From the NCBI RefSeq assembly GCF_028368975.1, contig NZ_JAQNDM010000002.1, positions 7,434,425 to 7,498,424 of the forward strand: a DNA stretch of 64,000 nt, in the 5' to 3' direction. Shown one piece after another: positions 1 to 8,711 of the stretch. The stretch is from Stigmatella ashevillena. Its GTDB lineage: Bacteria > Myxococcota > Myxococcia > Myxococcales > Myxococcaceae. The position numbers and the translations under genes were made by a program. The notes below the pieces were generated by a model. The model saw nothing but the letters and a program-made list of their open reading frames with translations, was not told the DNA's origin and did not search any database. Numbering within the stretch: position 1 is the first letter of the stretch; each line of letters opens with the position of its first letter.

Positions 1-548
1 TACGTGCGCTGGGAGATGCCTTCCGCGCGCTGCATCTCGGGAGCGCGATATCCCACGTACGCGCGGCCGGCCTCACCGCCGCAGATGACCGTCGAGTCGA
101 TCGCAAGCGAGTCCCGGCCAAACGGCTGGCGTGCCTGACCGACGCCTGCGGTCCATACCGGCGCCGGGTCGCCCGGGCGCATCACGCCAATGCGATTTCC
201 ATCGAGCAGCCAGAGGTTGAGCCCTTCATCGAGCCCCACGCTCTGGGGGGTACCGGCGCCAAACGCCTGCGTGTAGTCGAGCACCGCATCCACCGGCCAC
301 GGACCTGCGCCTTGCGGCTCGCCGGTGTCGGGCACCGTCCCGGGTCCCTCGTCCGGTGGGGGGGGAGAGGGCGGATTCTCGTCCACTGGGGGAACCGGAG
401 GGATGTCCGAGGGAACTTCGCTTCCCAGCGAAGGGCCGGGCTCCGGGTGTTCCTGTGAGTCGATTGTCCTGGGCCGGTCATCGCAACCCATGGCAAGCAA
501 TGAGATGACCGTGAGCCCTGCCCCCACCGCGCCTGCACGAATGCCCAT
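1..548 (-). CDS. Lipoprotein with Pro-rich linker (partial, runs off left edge)
   Basis: Open reading frame entering from the left edge. It starts at an ATG (548-546) behind a good ribosome site (AGAGGAGG), and no stop is reached inside the window. The N-terminus is a lipoprotein signal peptide with lipobox LLAMGC, so the mature protein should be anchored to a membrane. A disordered stretch of about 50 residues rich in Pro, Glu and Ser follows. Then comes a folded region with repeated short hydrophobic strands (for example LDEGLNLWLLDGNRIGV) that looks like beta-propeller or sensor-type blades. The family cannot be named from this fragment. The DoxX-type gene upstream on the same strand is 52 bases away, so the two may share a transcript. 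Confidence 0.75.
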   Translation of the reverse strand, partial: MGIRAGAVGAGLTVISLLAMGCDDRPRTIDSQEHPEPGPSLGSEVPSDIPPVPPVDENPPSPPPPDEGPGTVPDTGEPQGAGPWPVDAVLDYTQAFGAGTPQSVGLDEGLNLWLLDGNRIGVMRPGDPAPVWTAGVGQARQPFGRDSLAIDSTVICGGEAGRAYVGYRAPEMQRAEGISQRT

Positions 549-600
549 CCGTTCCTCCTCTGACGGTGGGTCCGTTCGCAAGTTCCGGGCCGACGGCTTT

Positions 601-999
601 CTAGTGCTTCGCGCCGCGCGCGGCGTCGGCACTCCAGATCCCCGAGCCGTGCGCGGCGATATAGAAGAACGCGAAGCAGTACAGCACGGCGAGCTCGCCC
701 TTGTTCACGAGCGGGTTGAGATTTCCTTGGGCGGGAATCACGTGCCCGAGAAAGAAGGCGACCGCCATGGTGCCGCTGGAGAGGAAGGCCGCAGGGGCCG
801 CAAACAGTCCGATCGCGATGAGCAGGCCGCCCACGAGCTCGATCGAGCCCGCGCCGTAGACGATGAACGCAGGGGCCTCGGGCGGTATGCCTCCGAACAT
901 GCCGAGGACCTTCTGCATCCCGTGCAGCATGAACATCAGTCCGGCGGCGATTCGAAACAGGGCGTAGAGGCGTTCGGCGTGAGGTTTCAGGAATTTCAT
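601..999 (-). CDS. DoxX family membrane protein
   Basis: 132-residue integral membrane protein of the DoxX/TQO small-subunit-like family. The N-terminal pattern FRIAAGLMFMLHGMQKVLG is typical of DoxX proteins, and four hydrophobic segments are visible. Members are often linked to respiratory or redox membrane complexes, but the substrate here is unknown. I place the start at MKFLKPH (ATG 999-997). Upstream in-frame codons would add 74 residues of low-complexity Arg/Pro-rich sequence with no family resemblance. A weak CGGAGAA precedes the chosen start. The length fits the family. The following gene on the same strand is the lipoprotein at the left edge. Confidence 0.85.
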   Translation of the reverse strand: MKFLKPHAERLYALFRIAAGLMFMLHGMQKVLGMFGGIPPEAPAFIVYGAGSIELVGGLLIAIGLFAAPAAFLSSGTMAVAFFLGHVIPAQGNLNPLVNKGELAVLYCFAFFYIAAHGSGIWSADAARGAKH

Positions 1000-1384
1000 G
1001 GAGTTCTCCGGGAAGAGACGGCGAGCACTGCAAGGCGGCAGCGCCGCTCCGCAGGGCCTCTTCTCTACTGGTTGCGCACGCCGCGGTGAAGGGCCCTCCT
1101 GGGAGAACGGCCACTGGCTGTTCGGCGGGAAGGGTCCCAGAGGACCCAGCCGGACAGGTGTGGCAGGACTGGCCTGATCGACAGCGGCTCCTCCAGCAGT
1201 CAGGCACTCGGCGCCGCGCAAGAAGAGGGCTTGGGAGCGTTGTGAGCCCAGGTCTCAGTTATGAGAACACGTCCCTGTTTCACACAGGGTTACCCCTGAA
1301 GGGGTACGCTCCCTGCGCTGGCGCTGCGTGCTCACCCCGGCCGCATCCGCGCAGGCACTGCTCGCTCGCAGGATCGACTCAACC
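1000..1384. other. Divergent intergenic region, DoxX / kinase hybrid
   Basis: 385 bases between two divergent genes, so it should hold promoters for both. No convincing coding region was seen: the ORFs crossing it are extensions of neighbours in high-G+C sequence. The only clear structure is the short inverted repeat listed separately at 1291-1306. Confidence 0.5.
1291..1306. promoter_or_regulatory. Short inverted repeat upstream of kinase hybrid
   Basis: Arms TACCCCT and AGGGGTA are perfect complements separated by GA. The repeat lies about 80 bases before the start of the hybrid kinase gene, where an operator would be expected. No -10/-35 pair could be assigned, so a regulatory role is inference from position and symmetry only. 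Confidence 0.3.
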
Positions 1385-4300
1385 ATGTTGGACATTCCCG
1401 GTTACAAGGTGCTGGGCACGATTCGAGCCACCAGCTCGAACGTGCTCTTCCATGCGGTGCGTGAGGCCGATGGCCTGCCCGTCATCCTCAAGACGCCCAT
1501 GGCGCCGACGCCAGGCCCCAGCGAGCGCGAACGCTACCGCCGGGAATTCGGAATCCTGCAGCGGCTCCGGGACGTGAGCGGCGTGGCCAAGCCCTATTCC
1601 TGTGAGCGGCTCCGTGAGCGGCCGGTCCTCTTGCTGGAGAAGATTCAAGGCGAACCCCTGTCCGAGTCCTCGGGCCGCCCGCTGGAGGTCACCCGGTGCC
1701 TCGGCGTGGCCATCTCCCTGGCCTCGACCCTGGCGAAGATTCACTGCCGCCATGTCATCCACAAGGACATCAAGCCCTCCAACATCATCCTCGAGCCTTC
1801 GGGCGAGGCGCGACTCATCGACTTCGGGGTGGCCACGCTGCAGAAGGTCGAGCATCTGGATGCAGCCCCTCCCCATCTGATCGAGGGGACGCTCGCATAC
1901 ATGTCGCCCGAGCAGACGGGACGGATGAACCGGGCGGTGGACTATCGGACCGACTTCTACTCATTGGGCGTGACGCTTTACGAATTGCTCACGGGCCAGC
2001 GGCCATTCCAGGGGAATGATGCGCTCGAGTGGTTCCATGCGCACTTGGCCCAGAGCCCCAGGCCGCCGCACGAGCTCAACCCCGGCGTGCCACGGGCCCT
2101 GTCGGCCATCGTGGCGAAGCTGATGGCCAAGGTGGCCGAGGAGCGCTACCAGAGCGCCGAGGGATTGAAGGCTGATCTCGAGGAGTGCCGTGACGGGCTG
2201 CTCCAGGACGCGCAGGGAGGGTTCACGGCAGGAGCGCACGACACTCCCCACCAGTTCCAGTTGCCGCAGCGGCTCTATGGACGAGAGGTGCAGGTCTCCA
2301 GCCTGATCCAGGGGTTTGAGCGCGTCATCTCGAGCGGCAAGCCGGAACTCTTCCTGGTCAGTGGCTACTCTGGCATTGGCAAGTCCTCGGTGGTGCATGA
2401 GCTGCACAGGCCGGTGGTGCAGCGGCGAGGGTTCTTCCTGAGTGGGAAGTTTGATCAATTCCAACGGGACATTCCCTACGCGACCCTGGCGCAGGCCATC
2501 CGGGGACTGATGCAGCAACTCCTGGCGGGCACCGATGAGGAGCTGGCGGGGTGGCGTGAGCGGTTGAACCAGGCGTGGGCGGGCGATGGCCAGGCGCTCG
2601 TGGACCTGGTGCCTCAGTTGGAAGTATTGGCGGGCAAGCAGCCTTCACTCCAGGAAGTATCTCCCGGTGAGGCGCAGTACCGCTTCCAGCGGGTGGTTCG
2701 ACAGTTTCTCCAGGTCTTCGCCACCCCCGAGCACCCGCTGGTGATGTTTCTCGATGATCTGCAGTGGGCAGACCTGGCGAGCCTCCAGCTCATCCAACAG
2801 TTGCTGTCCCAGCCGGAAAATCCCCCGGTTCAGTGGATCGGTGCCTACCGCGACAACGAGGTGAGCCCATCCCACCCACTGACCTCGGTGCTGGAGGAAG
2901 TGCACAAGGCGGGTGCGCGGGTCACCCCTCTCCGGCTGGAGCCTTTGAACCTGAAGCAGGTCGAGCAGATGGTCGCCGATACGCTCCCGGGAGCGAGCGA
3001 GGAGGTTACCCTCCCTCTCTCGGCCCTGGTGCATGAGAAGACAGGTGGCAATCCCTTCTTTCTCCTCCAGTGGATGGTGACGCTGCACCAGGATGGGCTG
3101 CTGGTGCGCGGGCCCGGCGGCGGATGGACGTGGGATGTCGGCGTCGTCCAGACCAAGGGCTACTCGGACAACGTCGTCGACTTCATGGTGGGCAAGCTGC
3201 GTCAGTTCCCGTCCGGGACGCAGCACCTGTTGAGGCTGGCGGCGTGCGTGGGCAATGTGTTCTCACTCCAGATGCTGAGAGCCCTGACGGGCCTCGAGGA
3301 AATGGGGGACATGGAGCAGGGGCTCGAGCCCGCGCTCCAAGAGGGGCTGATGGCGCGCACGGGGCCGGAGCAGTACCGCTTCCTGCACGACCGCATCCAG
3401 CAGGCGGCCCATGCCCTCATGTCCGAGGAGGAGCGCAAGTCCGTCCACCTGCGCATCGGGCGATTGCTGCTGAAAAGCCTGACGCCCGAGACGGTGGGCG
3501 AGGTGATCTTCGACGTGGTGAGCCAGCTCAATGCGGGCATGGAGTTGCTCGATGAGCCTGCGGAGCGCCACCACGTCGCGCGGCTAAATGCTGAGGCGGG
3601 CAGGAAGGCCGCAGCCGCGGTAGCGCCTGGCCCCGCCATCACCTACTTCGCAACGGCGTTCGCGCTCATTCCAGGAGACCCCTGGGAGACGGATGGCGAG
3701 CTGGCCTTCAGGGTGCAATCCGCCCGGGCCAAGTGCGAAATCCAGCGGGGCAACGCCGCTGGGGCGCGCCAGTTGGCCGAGGAACTCCTTTTCAGGGCGC
3801 GGACTCGCGCGGACAGCACCGCTGCCTACTGTCTGAAGAATACCAGTTGTCTGGTCGTTGGCGATGTCCAGGAGGCCATGACGTGCATGCTGGAGTGTCT
3901 GGCGAAGCTGGGCACGCCCTTGCCACTGAATCCCTCCTGGGAAGAAGTCGTGGCAGCCCACGAGGAGGTATGGACGCTGCTGGGGAATCGCTCCATCGAG
4001 AGCCTCATAGAGCTACCGCCCATGACCAGCCCCGACATGAAGCTGGTGATGGACGCCCTTTTGAGTGCCTTCTGGCCGGCCTACAACATGACCCCCTATC
4101 TGCTCATCGTCATTTTGAGCAGGATGGTCTCACTCACCCTCCGTCATGGCGTCACGGATGCGGCGATGCTGGGACTGGGATGGTTCGGGTTGCTGACCGG
4201 TTTCATCTTCAAGCGGTACCGGCAAGGCACGGCCCTGGCGAGACTCGCCCATGGGCTCGTCGAGCGGTACAACGTTGCCTCCTGCCGCGCCCAGGTGATC

Positions 4301-6673
4301 CTCTGCCTGCAGAACGTCAGTTTCTGGACCGAGCCCTATTCCACCGTGCACGAGATCTCCCTGAGCGGTCTCCATCACGCGCTCCAGGCAGGCGACTTCG
4401 TGTCCGCGAGCTACACCTGTGTCTCAATCCTGGGAAGCCGACTCGCGCTCGGGCATGACTTGGATGATGTCTACCAGGGGTCGGTTTCGCGCAAGGAACT
4501 CATGCTCAAGGCAGGGTCCCAGGACAGCCTGGACATGTTCGTTCTCTTCCAGCGCTACGTCCAGCAGATGCGCGGGCACTCGCTCTCGTTCGGCACCCTC
4601 AACGGAGAGGGCTTCGATGAGCAGGCGTTCGAGGCCAGCCTGACACCCGCGCGCATTGCCACCCTGCGGTGCATGTACTGGATCATCAGGCTCCAGTCGC
4701 GTTTCATGTGTGGTTCCTTGGAGGAAGCCCGCGAAGCAGGAGGCCGCGCGGCCGGACTGCTCGGGTCCATGGCCGGAACCCTCCCTCTCAAAGATTATCA
4801 CCTCTTCAACGCCCTGACCCTGGCTGCGTGCTTCGATGAAGAAACACCGGAGGGGCGGCAGCAGTCCCTGGAGGCCATCAAGGGCCATCACCAGCAACTC
4901 AAAGAGTGGGCGGAACAGTGCGCCGAGAACTTCCTTGCCTTGGAGCGGATGGTGGCGGGTGAGCTGGCCCGCATCGAGGGGAGGGGGGATGCGGCGACGT
5001 GTGCCTATGAAGAGGCCATCTGCGCGGCGAGAGAGAGCGGTACCCCCCATTGGGTGGGGCTGGCCAGCGAGCTGGCGGCGAAGTTCTGGAGCACGCGGAA
5101 GGCGCCCATCGTCTCCCATGCCTTCGCACGCGAGGCCCGGGCGGCCTACCTCCAATGGGGAGCCAGGGGTAAGGCCCAGCATTTGGACGCCCGCTGGCCG
5201 CACCTCGGGGCTGCGGCTCGGGCCGACGGCAGCACCACCAGTAGCACGGAGTCAACGCAGATCGACGCGATCACGGTGGTGAAGACCCAGCAGGCCATCT
5301 CCGGCGAGATCGTCCTGGAGCGGCTGGTGACCACGCTGCTCCGGGCGGCCATCGAGAATGCGGGCGCTCAGCGGGGAGCTCTGCTGCTGCCGGGCGGGGA
5401 CAAACTTTCCGTGGCAGCCACGTTCAGCGCCTTGCCGGACAACCCCTCCCTCTTGCCGGGAAGGGACCCGGCGGCGTTGCCGTGGACGATCCTCACCTAC
5501 GTCCGGCGTACCCGCGAGCCGGTGCTCATTGGCGATGCCTCCAAGCCCCATCCGTTCTCGTCCGATGAGTACTTGGCTCGCAGCGGGGCGCGCTCGGTGT
5601 TGTGCTTGCCGCTGATGCGCCAGGAGCGGTTCTCCGGAGCGCTGTACCTGGAGAACAACCTGGCCACCAACGCTTTCAGTCCCGCGCGCATGGCGTTGCT
5701 GGGCCACATTGCCTCGCAGGCGGCCATCTCGATTGAGAATGCACGGCTCTACGCTGACGTGGAGCGCGCACGGACCGAGTTGCGTGAGGCGAACGATGAG
5801 CTCGAGCAGCGGGTGGAGGAGCGCACACGCGAACTCATGCAAGCCCAGGCCCGGTTGGTGGATACCGCGCGCTCGGTGGGAATGGCCGAGGTGGCCTCCA
5901 ATGTGCTGCATAACGTGGGCAACGTGCTCACCAGCGCCGTCATCAACCTCGAGATGATGCACCACGCGGTCGGCTCCTCTCGTGTCGGACGCCTGAAGCA
6001 GGCCACCGCCCTGATCTTGAAGCACCGTGAGGGACTGGCGGACTTCCTGGCCCCGGGCGCGCGTGGCGGCAACCTGCCAGGCTATCTGGCCGCTCTGGCC
6101 GAAGAGCTGATCGGCGAGCAGACGCGCTTGGTGGAAGACATCGATGCGATGAGCCGGCACATCGAACACATCCGCGCCATCGTCCAGGTCCAGCAGACGT
6201 ACGCCAGAACGTCGCTGATGACGGAGGAGTGCGATCTGGCGCAGCTCATCGAGGATGCCCTGCGCATCCAGATGGCGGCGCTCAATCGCCACGGTGTGGT
6301 CCTCCGGCGCGAGATAGCGCCGGTGCCCACGCTGAAGGTGGACAAGCATAAGGTGCTGCAAATTTTGATCAACCTCATCAGCAACGCCAAGCACGCCCTG
6401 GACGAAGTGCCCGAGGGAAAGCGCAACATGTCTGTACGGCTGCTGGTGGAGGGCAAGCGGGTGCGGATCCAAGTGGCAGACGATGGGATGGGCATCGCAC
6501 CGGCTGTTCGGGAGAAGCTGTTTACGCATGGCTTCACCACGCGCCCTGAAGGCCACGGCTTCGGCTTGCACTCGAGCGCGCTGGCGGCGCAGATGCTGGG
6601 GGGCCGCCTCACGCTGGAGAGTGAGGGCGCGGGCAAGGGCGCCGTGGCCACACTGGAGTTTCCGCTGCCTTGA
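1385..6673 (+). CDS. Ser/Thr kinase - AAA ATPase - GAF - histidine kinase hybrid
   Basis: Giant signalling protein of 1762 residues, probably cytoplasmic. Order of parts: a Hanks-type Ser/Thr kinase at about 6-270; an AAA-type ATPase with Walker A GYSGIGKS near 327; a long helical, TPR-like middle; a GAF domain at about 1300-1450; a coiled coil; and a histidine kinase with a dimerisation segment around VLHNVGN (near 1505) and an ATPase at about 1650-1760 (ILINLISNAKHAL, DDGMGI, GHGFGLHSS). The kinase looks active: K36, H126-K-D128, K130, N133 and D146-F-G are all present. HKD instead of HRD is common in this family. ATG 1385 is preferred over GTG 1328 because the kinase fold begins at MLDIPGYKV, as in the paralogue at 29431-34701. 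No receiver domain or partner regulator is adjacent, so outputs are unknown. Confidence 0.92.
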   Translation: MLDIPGYKVLGTIRATSSNVLFHAVREADGLPVILKTPMAPTPGPSERERYRREFGILQRLRDVSGVAKPYSCERLRERPVLLLEKIQGEPLSESSGRPLEVTRCLGVAISLASTLAKIHCRHVIHKDIKPSNIILEPSGEARLIDFGVATLQKVEHLDAAPPHLIEGTLAYMSPEQTGRMNRAVDYRTDFYSLGVTLYELLTGQRPFQGNDALEWFHAHLAQSPRPPHELNPGVPRALSAIVAKLMAKVAEERYQSAEGLKADLEECRDGLLQDAQGGFTAGAHDTPHQFQLPQRLYGREVQVSSLIQGFERVISSGKPELFLVSGYSGIGKSSVVHELHRPVVQRRGFFLSGKFDQFQRDIPYATLAQAIRGLMQQLLAGTDEELAGWRERLNQAWAGDGQALVDLVPQLEVLAGKQPSLQEVSPGEAQYRFQRVVRQFLQVFATPEHPLVMFLDDLQWADLASLQLIQQLLSQPENPPVQWIGAYRDNEVSPSHPLTSVLEEVHKAGARVTPLRLEPLNLKQVEQMVADTLPGASEEVTLPLSALVHEKTGGNPFFLLQWMVTLHQDGLLVRGPGGGWTWDVGVVQTKGYSDNVVDFMVGKLRQFPSGTQHLLRLAACVGNVFSLQMLRALTGLEEMGDMEQGLEPALQEGLMARTGPEQYRFLHDRIQQAAHALMSEEERKSVHLRIGRLLLKSLTPETVGEVIFDVVSQLNAGMELLDEPAERHHVARLNAEAGRKAAAAVAPGPAITYFATAFALIPGDPWETDGELAFRVQSARAKCEIQRGNAAGARQLAEELLFRARTRADSTAAYCLKNTSCLVVGDVQEAMTCMLECLAKLGTPLPLNPSWEEVVAAHEEVWTLLGNRSIESLIELPPMTSPDMKLVMDALLSAFWPAYNMTPYLLIVILSRMVSLTLRHGVTDAAMLGLGWFGLLTGFIFKRYRQGTALARLAHGLVERYNVASCRAQVILCLQNVSFWTEPYSTVHEISLSGLHHALQAGDFVSASYTCVSILGSRLALGHDLDDVYQGSVSRKELMLKAGSQDSLDMFVLFQRYVQQMRGHSLSFGTLNGEGFDEQAFEASLTPARIATLRCMYWIIRLQSRFMCGSLEEAREAGGRAAGLLGSMAGTLPLKDYHLFNALTLAACFDEETPEGRQQSLEAIKGHHQQLKEWAEQCAENFLALERMVAGELARIEGRGDAATCAYEEAICAARESGTPHWVGLASELAAKFWSTRKAPIVSHAFAREARAAYLQWGARGKAQHLDARWPHLGAAARADGSTTSSTESTQIDAITVVKTQQAISGEIVLERLVTTLLRAAIENAGAQRGALLLPGGDKLSVAATFSALPDNPSLLPGRDPAALPWTILTYVRRTREPVLIGDASKPHPFSSDEYLARSGARSVLCLPLMRQERFSGALYLENNLATNAFSPARMALLGHIASQAAISIENARLYADVERARTELREANDELEQRVEERTRELMQAQARLVDTARSVGMAEVASNVLHNVGNVLTSAVINLEMMHHAVGSSRVGRLKQATALILKHREGLADFLAPGARGGNLPGYLAALAEELIGEQTRLVEDIDAMSRHIEHIRAIVQVQQTYARTSLMTEECDLAQLIEDALRIQMAALNRHGVVLRREIAPVPTLKVDKHKVLQILINLISNAKHALDEVPEGKRNMSVRLLVEGKRVRIQVADDGMGIAPAVREKLFTHGFTTRPEGHGFGLHSSALAAQMLGGRLTLESEGAGKGAVATLEFPLP

Positions 6674-6835
6674 GGGGATGTGCGGGGGAGAGCCGCGCTG
6701 GGTGGGAAATAGAAAGATTCTTTGCATAACTGGGCGGGACCCAGCCTCTTTAGCTGGGCGCTGGCCAGGCTTGATCCCAAACAGAGCCAGCCAAGGGAAT
6801 CTTTTGCAAACAAGGTAGAGAAAAGAATTGCTCTT

Positions 6836-6895
6836 GGAGTCAAAGGCAGAGTAACGAGGCCGACCCATAAGCATCCCTTCGTTACGGCGGACTCC
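6836..6895 (+). other. Possible structured leader upstream of anchor protein
   Basis: Two nested pairings can be drawn: GGAGTC (6836-6841) with GACTCC (6890-6895), and inside it GTAACGA (6851-6857) with TCGTTAC (6879-6885). The element ends about 68 bases before the start codon at 6963, so it would sit in the 5' leader. It does not match the c-di-GMP, fluoride or other riboswitch consensus I know. The rest of the 289-base gap (6674-6962) is comparatively A+T-rich and shows no gene. Confidence 0.25.
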
Positions 6896-6962
6896 TCTTT
6901 CCAATCCCAATGAGCGGCTCGCGTGGCGGGCCTTCAAAACAAGGAAATAAAGACAAGTCATT

Positions 6963-8633
6963 ATGGGCAAGAATTACGAGAAGAACTGGAAAATCAGTGG
7001 TGCATTGAGGGCACTGTCCCTCGCCATGCTGGCCGCTTGCGGAGACACGGCGCAGAACGCGCGTTCAGCTCAAGCTGAGCAGCATTCCCCGGTGAGGACA
7101 GAGGATGCCTCCTGCATCGAGGTGGACCTGGGCGAGTACAACCTGTTCCTGTTGGAGGACTACAACGGGGGCCACGATGTGATGGGCAAGGTGGCGGCAG
7201 GCGGGGACATCGGCCTGACGGACTTCGCGGTGGGAGCAGGGCTGACGGGTGACATCTCCAACACGCTGGTGGCCGGAGGGGACCTGACGCTGTCGCGAGG
7301 CGGAGTCTGGGGAGACGCGCGGTACGGGGGCAACTACAGCGCGGACCAGACGGTGGTCTATCCGAGGGGCTCAGCGGCGCAGGGAACGCCCATCGACTTC
7401 GCGGAGCGTGGCTCGAAGCTGAAGCAGCTCTCATCCCAGCTGGCGGGACTGACGGCGAATGGCACCACGACGCGCGAGAACTGGGGGGGCCTGTTCCTGC
7501 GCGGTACGGACCCGAAGACCAACGTCTTCGAGGTGAACGCGAGCGCCTTCACGGGTGCCAAGCTGTTGTCCATCGAAGCCCCGGCCAATTCGCTGGCGGT
7601 GGTGAACATCCGTGGCGCCTCGGCCACGTTCACGGGTTTCGGCCAGACGTTCGGTGGAGGCATCGACCAGCAGGGGGTGCTGTTCAACTTCGTGGATGCC
7701 ACGGGCATCGAGGCGCACGGTTACGGCTTCTGGGGCACGGTGCTGGCTCCCCTGGCGCACATCACCTTCAATGATGGCAGCTGGGATGGTGGCATCTACG
7801 CCAAGTCCTTGACTGGCAATGCCGAGGGCCACATCAATCCTCTGAAGAATCACACCGTCTGCCCAGGGAAGTGCGTCGAGGTCGGCGTGCGATTGGGCGA
7901 GTACAACCTGTTCCTGTTGGAGGACTACAACGGGGGCCACGATGTGATGGGCAAGGTGGCGGCAGGCGGGGACATCGGCCTGACGGACTTCGCGGTGGGA
8001 GCAGGGCTGACGGGTGACATCTCCAACACGCTGGTGGCCGGAGGGGACCTGACGCTGTCGCGAGGCGGAGTCTGGGGAGACGCGCGGTACGGGGGCAACT
8101 ACAGCGCGGACCAGACGGTGGTCTATCCGAGGGGCTCAGCGGCGCAGGGAACGCCCATCGACTTCGCGGAGCGTGGCTCGAAGCTGAAGCAGCTCTCATC
8201 CCAGCTGGCGGGACTGACGGCGAATGGCACCACGACGCGCGAGAACTGGGGGGGCCTGTTCCTGCGCGGTACGGACCCGAAGACCAACGTCTTCGAGGTG
8301 AACGCGAGCGCCTTCACGGGTGCCAAGCTGTTGTCCATCGAAGCCCCGGCCAATTCGCTGGCGGTGGTGAACATCCGTGGCGCCTCGGCCACGTTCACGG
8401 GTTTCGGCCAGACGTTCGGTGGAGGCATCGACCAGCAGGGGGTGCTGTTCAACTTCGTGGATGCCACGGGCATCGAGGCGCACGGTTACGGCTTCTGGGG
8501 CACGGTGCTGGCTCCCCTGGCGCACATCACCTTCAATGATGGCAGCTGGGATGGTGGCATCTACGCCAAGTCCTTGACTGGCAATGCCGAGGGCCACATC
8601 AATCCCCTGAAGGACCGCGATCTCTGTCTGTAG
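6963..8633 (+). CDS. Choice-of-anchor A lipoprotein with duplicated domain
   Basis: 556-residue secreted protein. The signal peptide ends in a lipobox (MLAACG), so it is probably a lipoprotein. The rest is two copies of a choice-of-anchor A domain, about residues 56-292 and 311-547, joined by a short Cys-containing linker. Each copy begins LGEYNLFLLEDYNGGHD and has the family's beta-helix-like pattern of VAAGGD, LVAGGDLTLS and GVLFNF. These domains occur in surface proteins with varied anchors and are presumed adhesive or structural; no enzyme motif is visible. The two copies are identical at the amino-acid level, unusual for a tandem domain and indicating very recent duplication or gene conversion. 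The ATG follows AAGGAAATAA. A strong hairpin terminator follows at 8657. Confidence 0.88.
   Translation: MGKNYEKNWKISGALRALSLAMLAACGDTAQNARSAQAEQHSPVRTEDASCIEVDLGEYNLFLLEDYNGGHDVMGKVAAGGDIGLTDFAVGAGLTGDISNTLVAGGDLTLSRGGVWGDARYGGNYSADQTVVYPRGSAAQGTPIDFAERGSKLKQLSSQLAGLTANGTTTRENWGGLFLRGTDPKTNVFEVNASAFTGAKLLSIEAPANSLAVVNIRGASATFTGFGQTFGGGIDQQGVLFNFVDATGIEAHGYGFWGTVLAPLAHITFNDGSWDGGIYAKSLTGNAEGHINPLKNHTVCPGKCVEVGVRLGEYNLFLLEDYNGGHDVMGKVAAGGDIGLTDFAVGAGLTGDISNTLVAGGDLTLSRGGVWGDARYGGNYSADQTVVYPRGSAAQGTPIDFAERGSKLKQLSSQLAGLTANGTTTRENWGGLFLRGTDPKTNVFEVNASAFTGAKLLSIEAPANSLAVVNIRGASATFTGFGQTFGGGIDQQGVLFNFVDATGIEAHGYGFWGTVLAPLAHITFNDGSWDGGIYAKSLTGNAEGHINPLKDRDLCL
7129..7840 (+). repeat. Tandem perfect repeat, copy 1 (712 bp)
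   Basis: Identical, as far as I can read, to 7894-8605 with a period of 765 bases (255 codons). The match starts after C7128 (T7893 in the other copy) and ends before T7841 (C8606 there). The spacer between copies encodes the linker containing CPGKC. Confidence 0.9.
7894..8605 (+). repeat. Tandem perfect repeat, copy 2 (712 bp)
   Basis: Second copy of the 712-base unit described at 7129-7840. The absence of even synonymous differences argues for a very young duplication or ongoing gene conversion. It is also a place where a short-read assembly could gain or lose copies. Confidence 0.9.
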
Positions 8634-8656
8634 CAGCCTTGGGTTGATGCGGTGAA

Positions 8657-8696
8657 AGGAGCCCCCTGTCCTGAGAGAAGGGACAGGGGGCTCTTT
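8657..8696. terminator. Bidirectional rho-independent terminator
   Basis: 13-bp perfect stem GAGCCCCCTGTCC (8659-8671) with GGACAGGGGGCTC (8681-8693), a 9-base loop, then CTTT on the plus side and an A-run on the other. It lies between the convergent anchor-protein and exporter genes. Confidence 0.8.
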
Positions 8697-8711
8697 GCGA
8701 GGCGCGGCAGG

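Noticed and set aside
6722-6913. 63-residue open frame upstream of the anchor protein
   Set aside because: No ribosome site, no resemblance; sits in the probable leader region.
5252-6970. 572-residue minus-strand open frame antisense to the first hybrid kinase
   Set aside because: Mirror frame of a high-G+C gene; no family motif and it covers the well-supported GAF and histidine kinase domains of the other strand.
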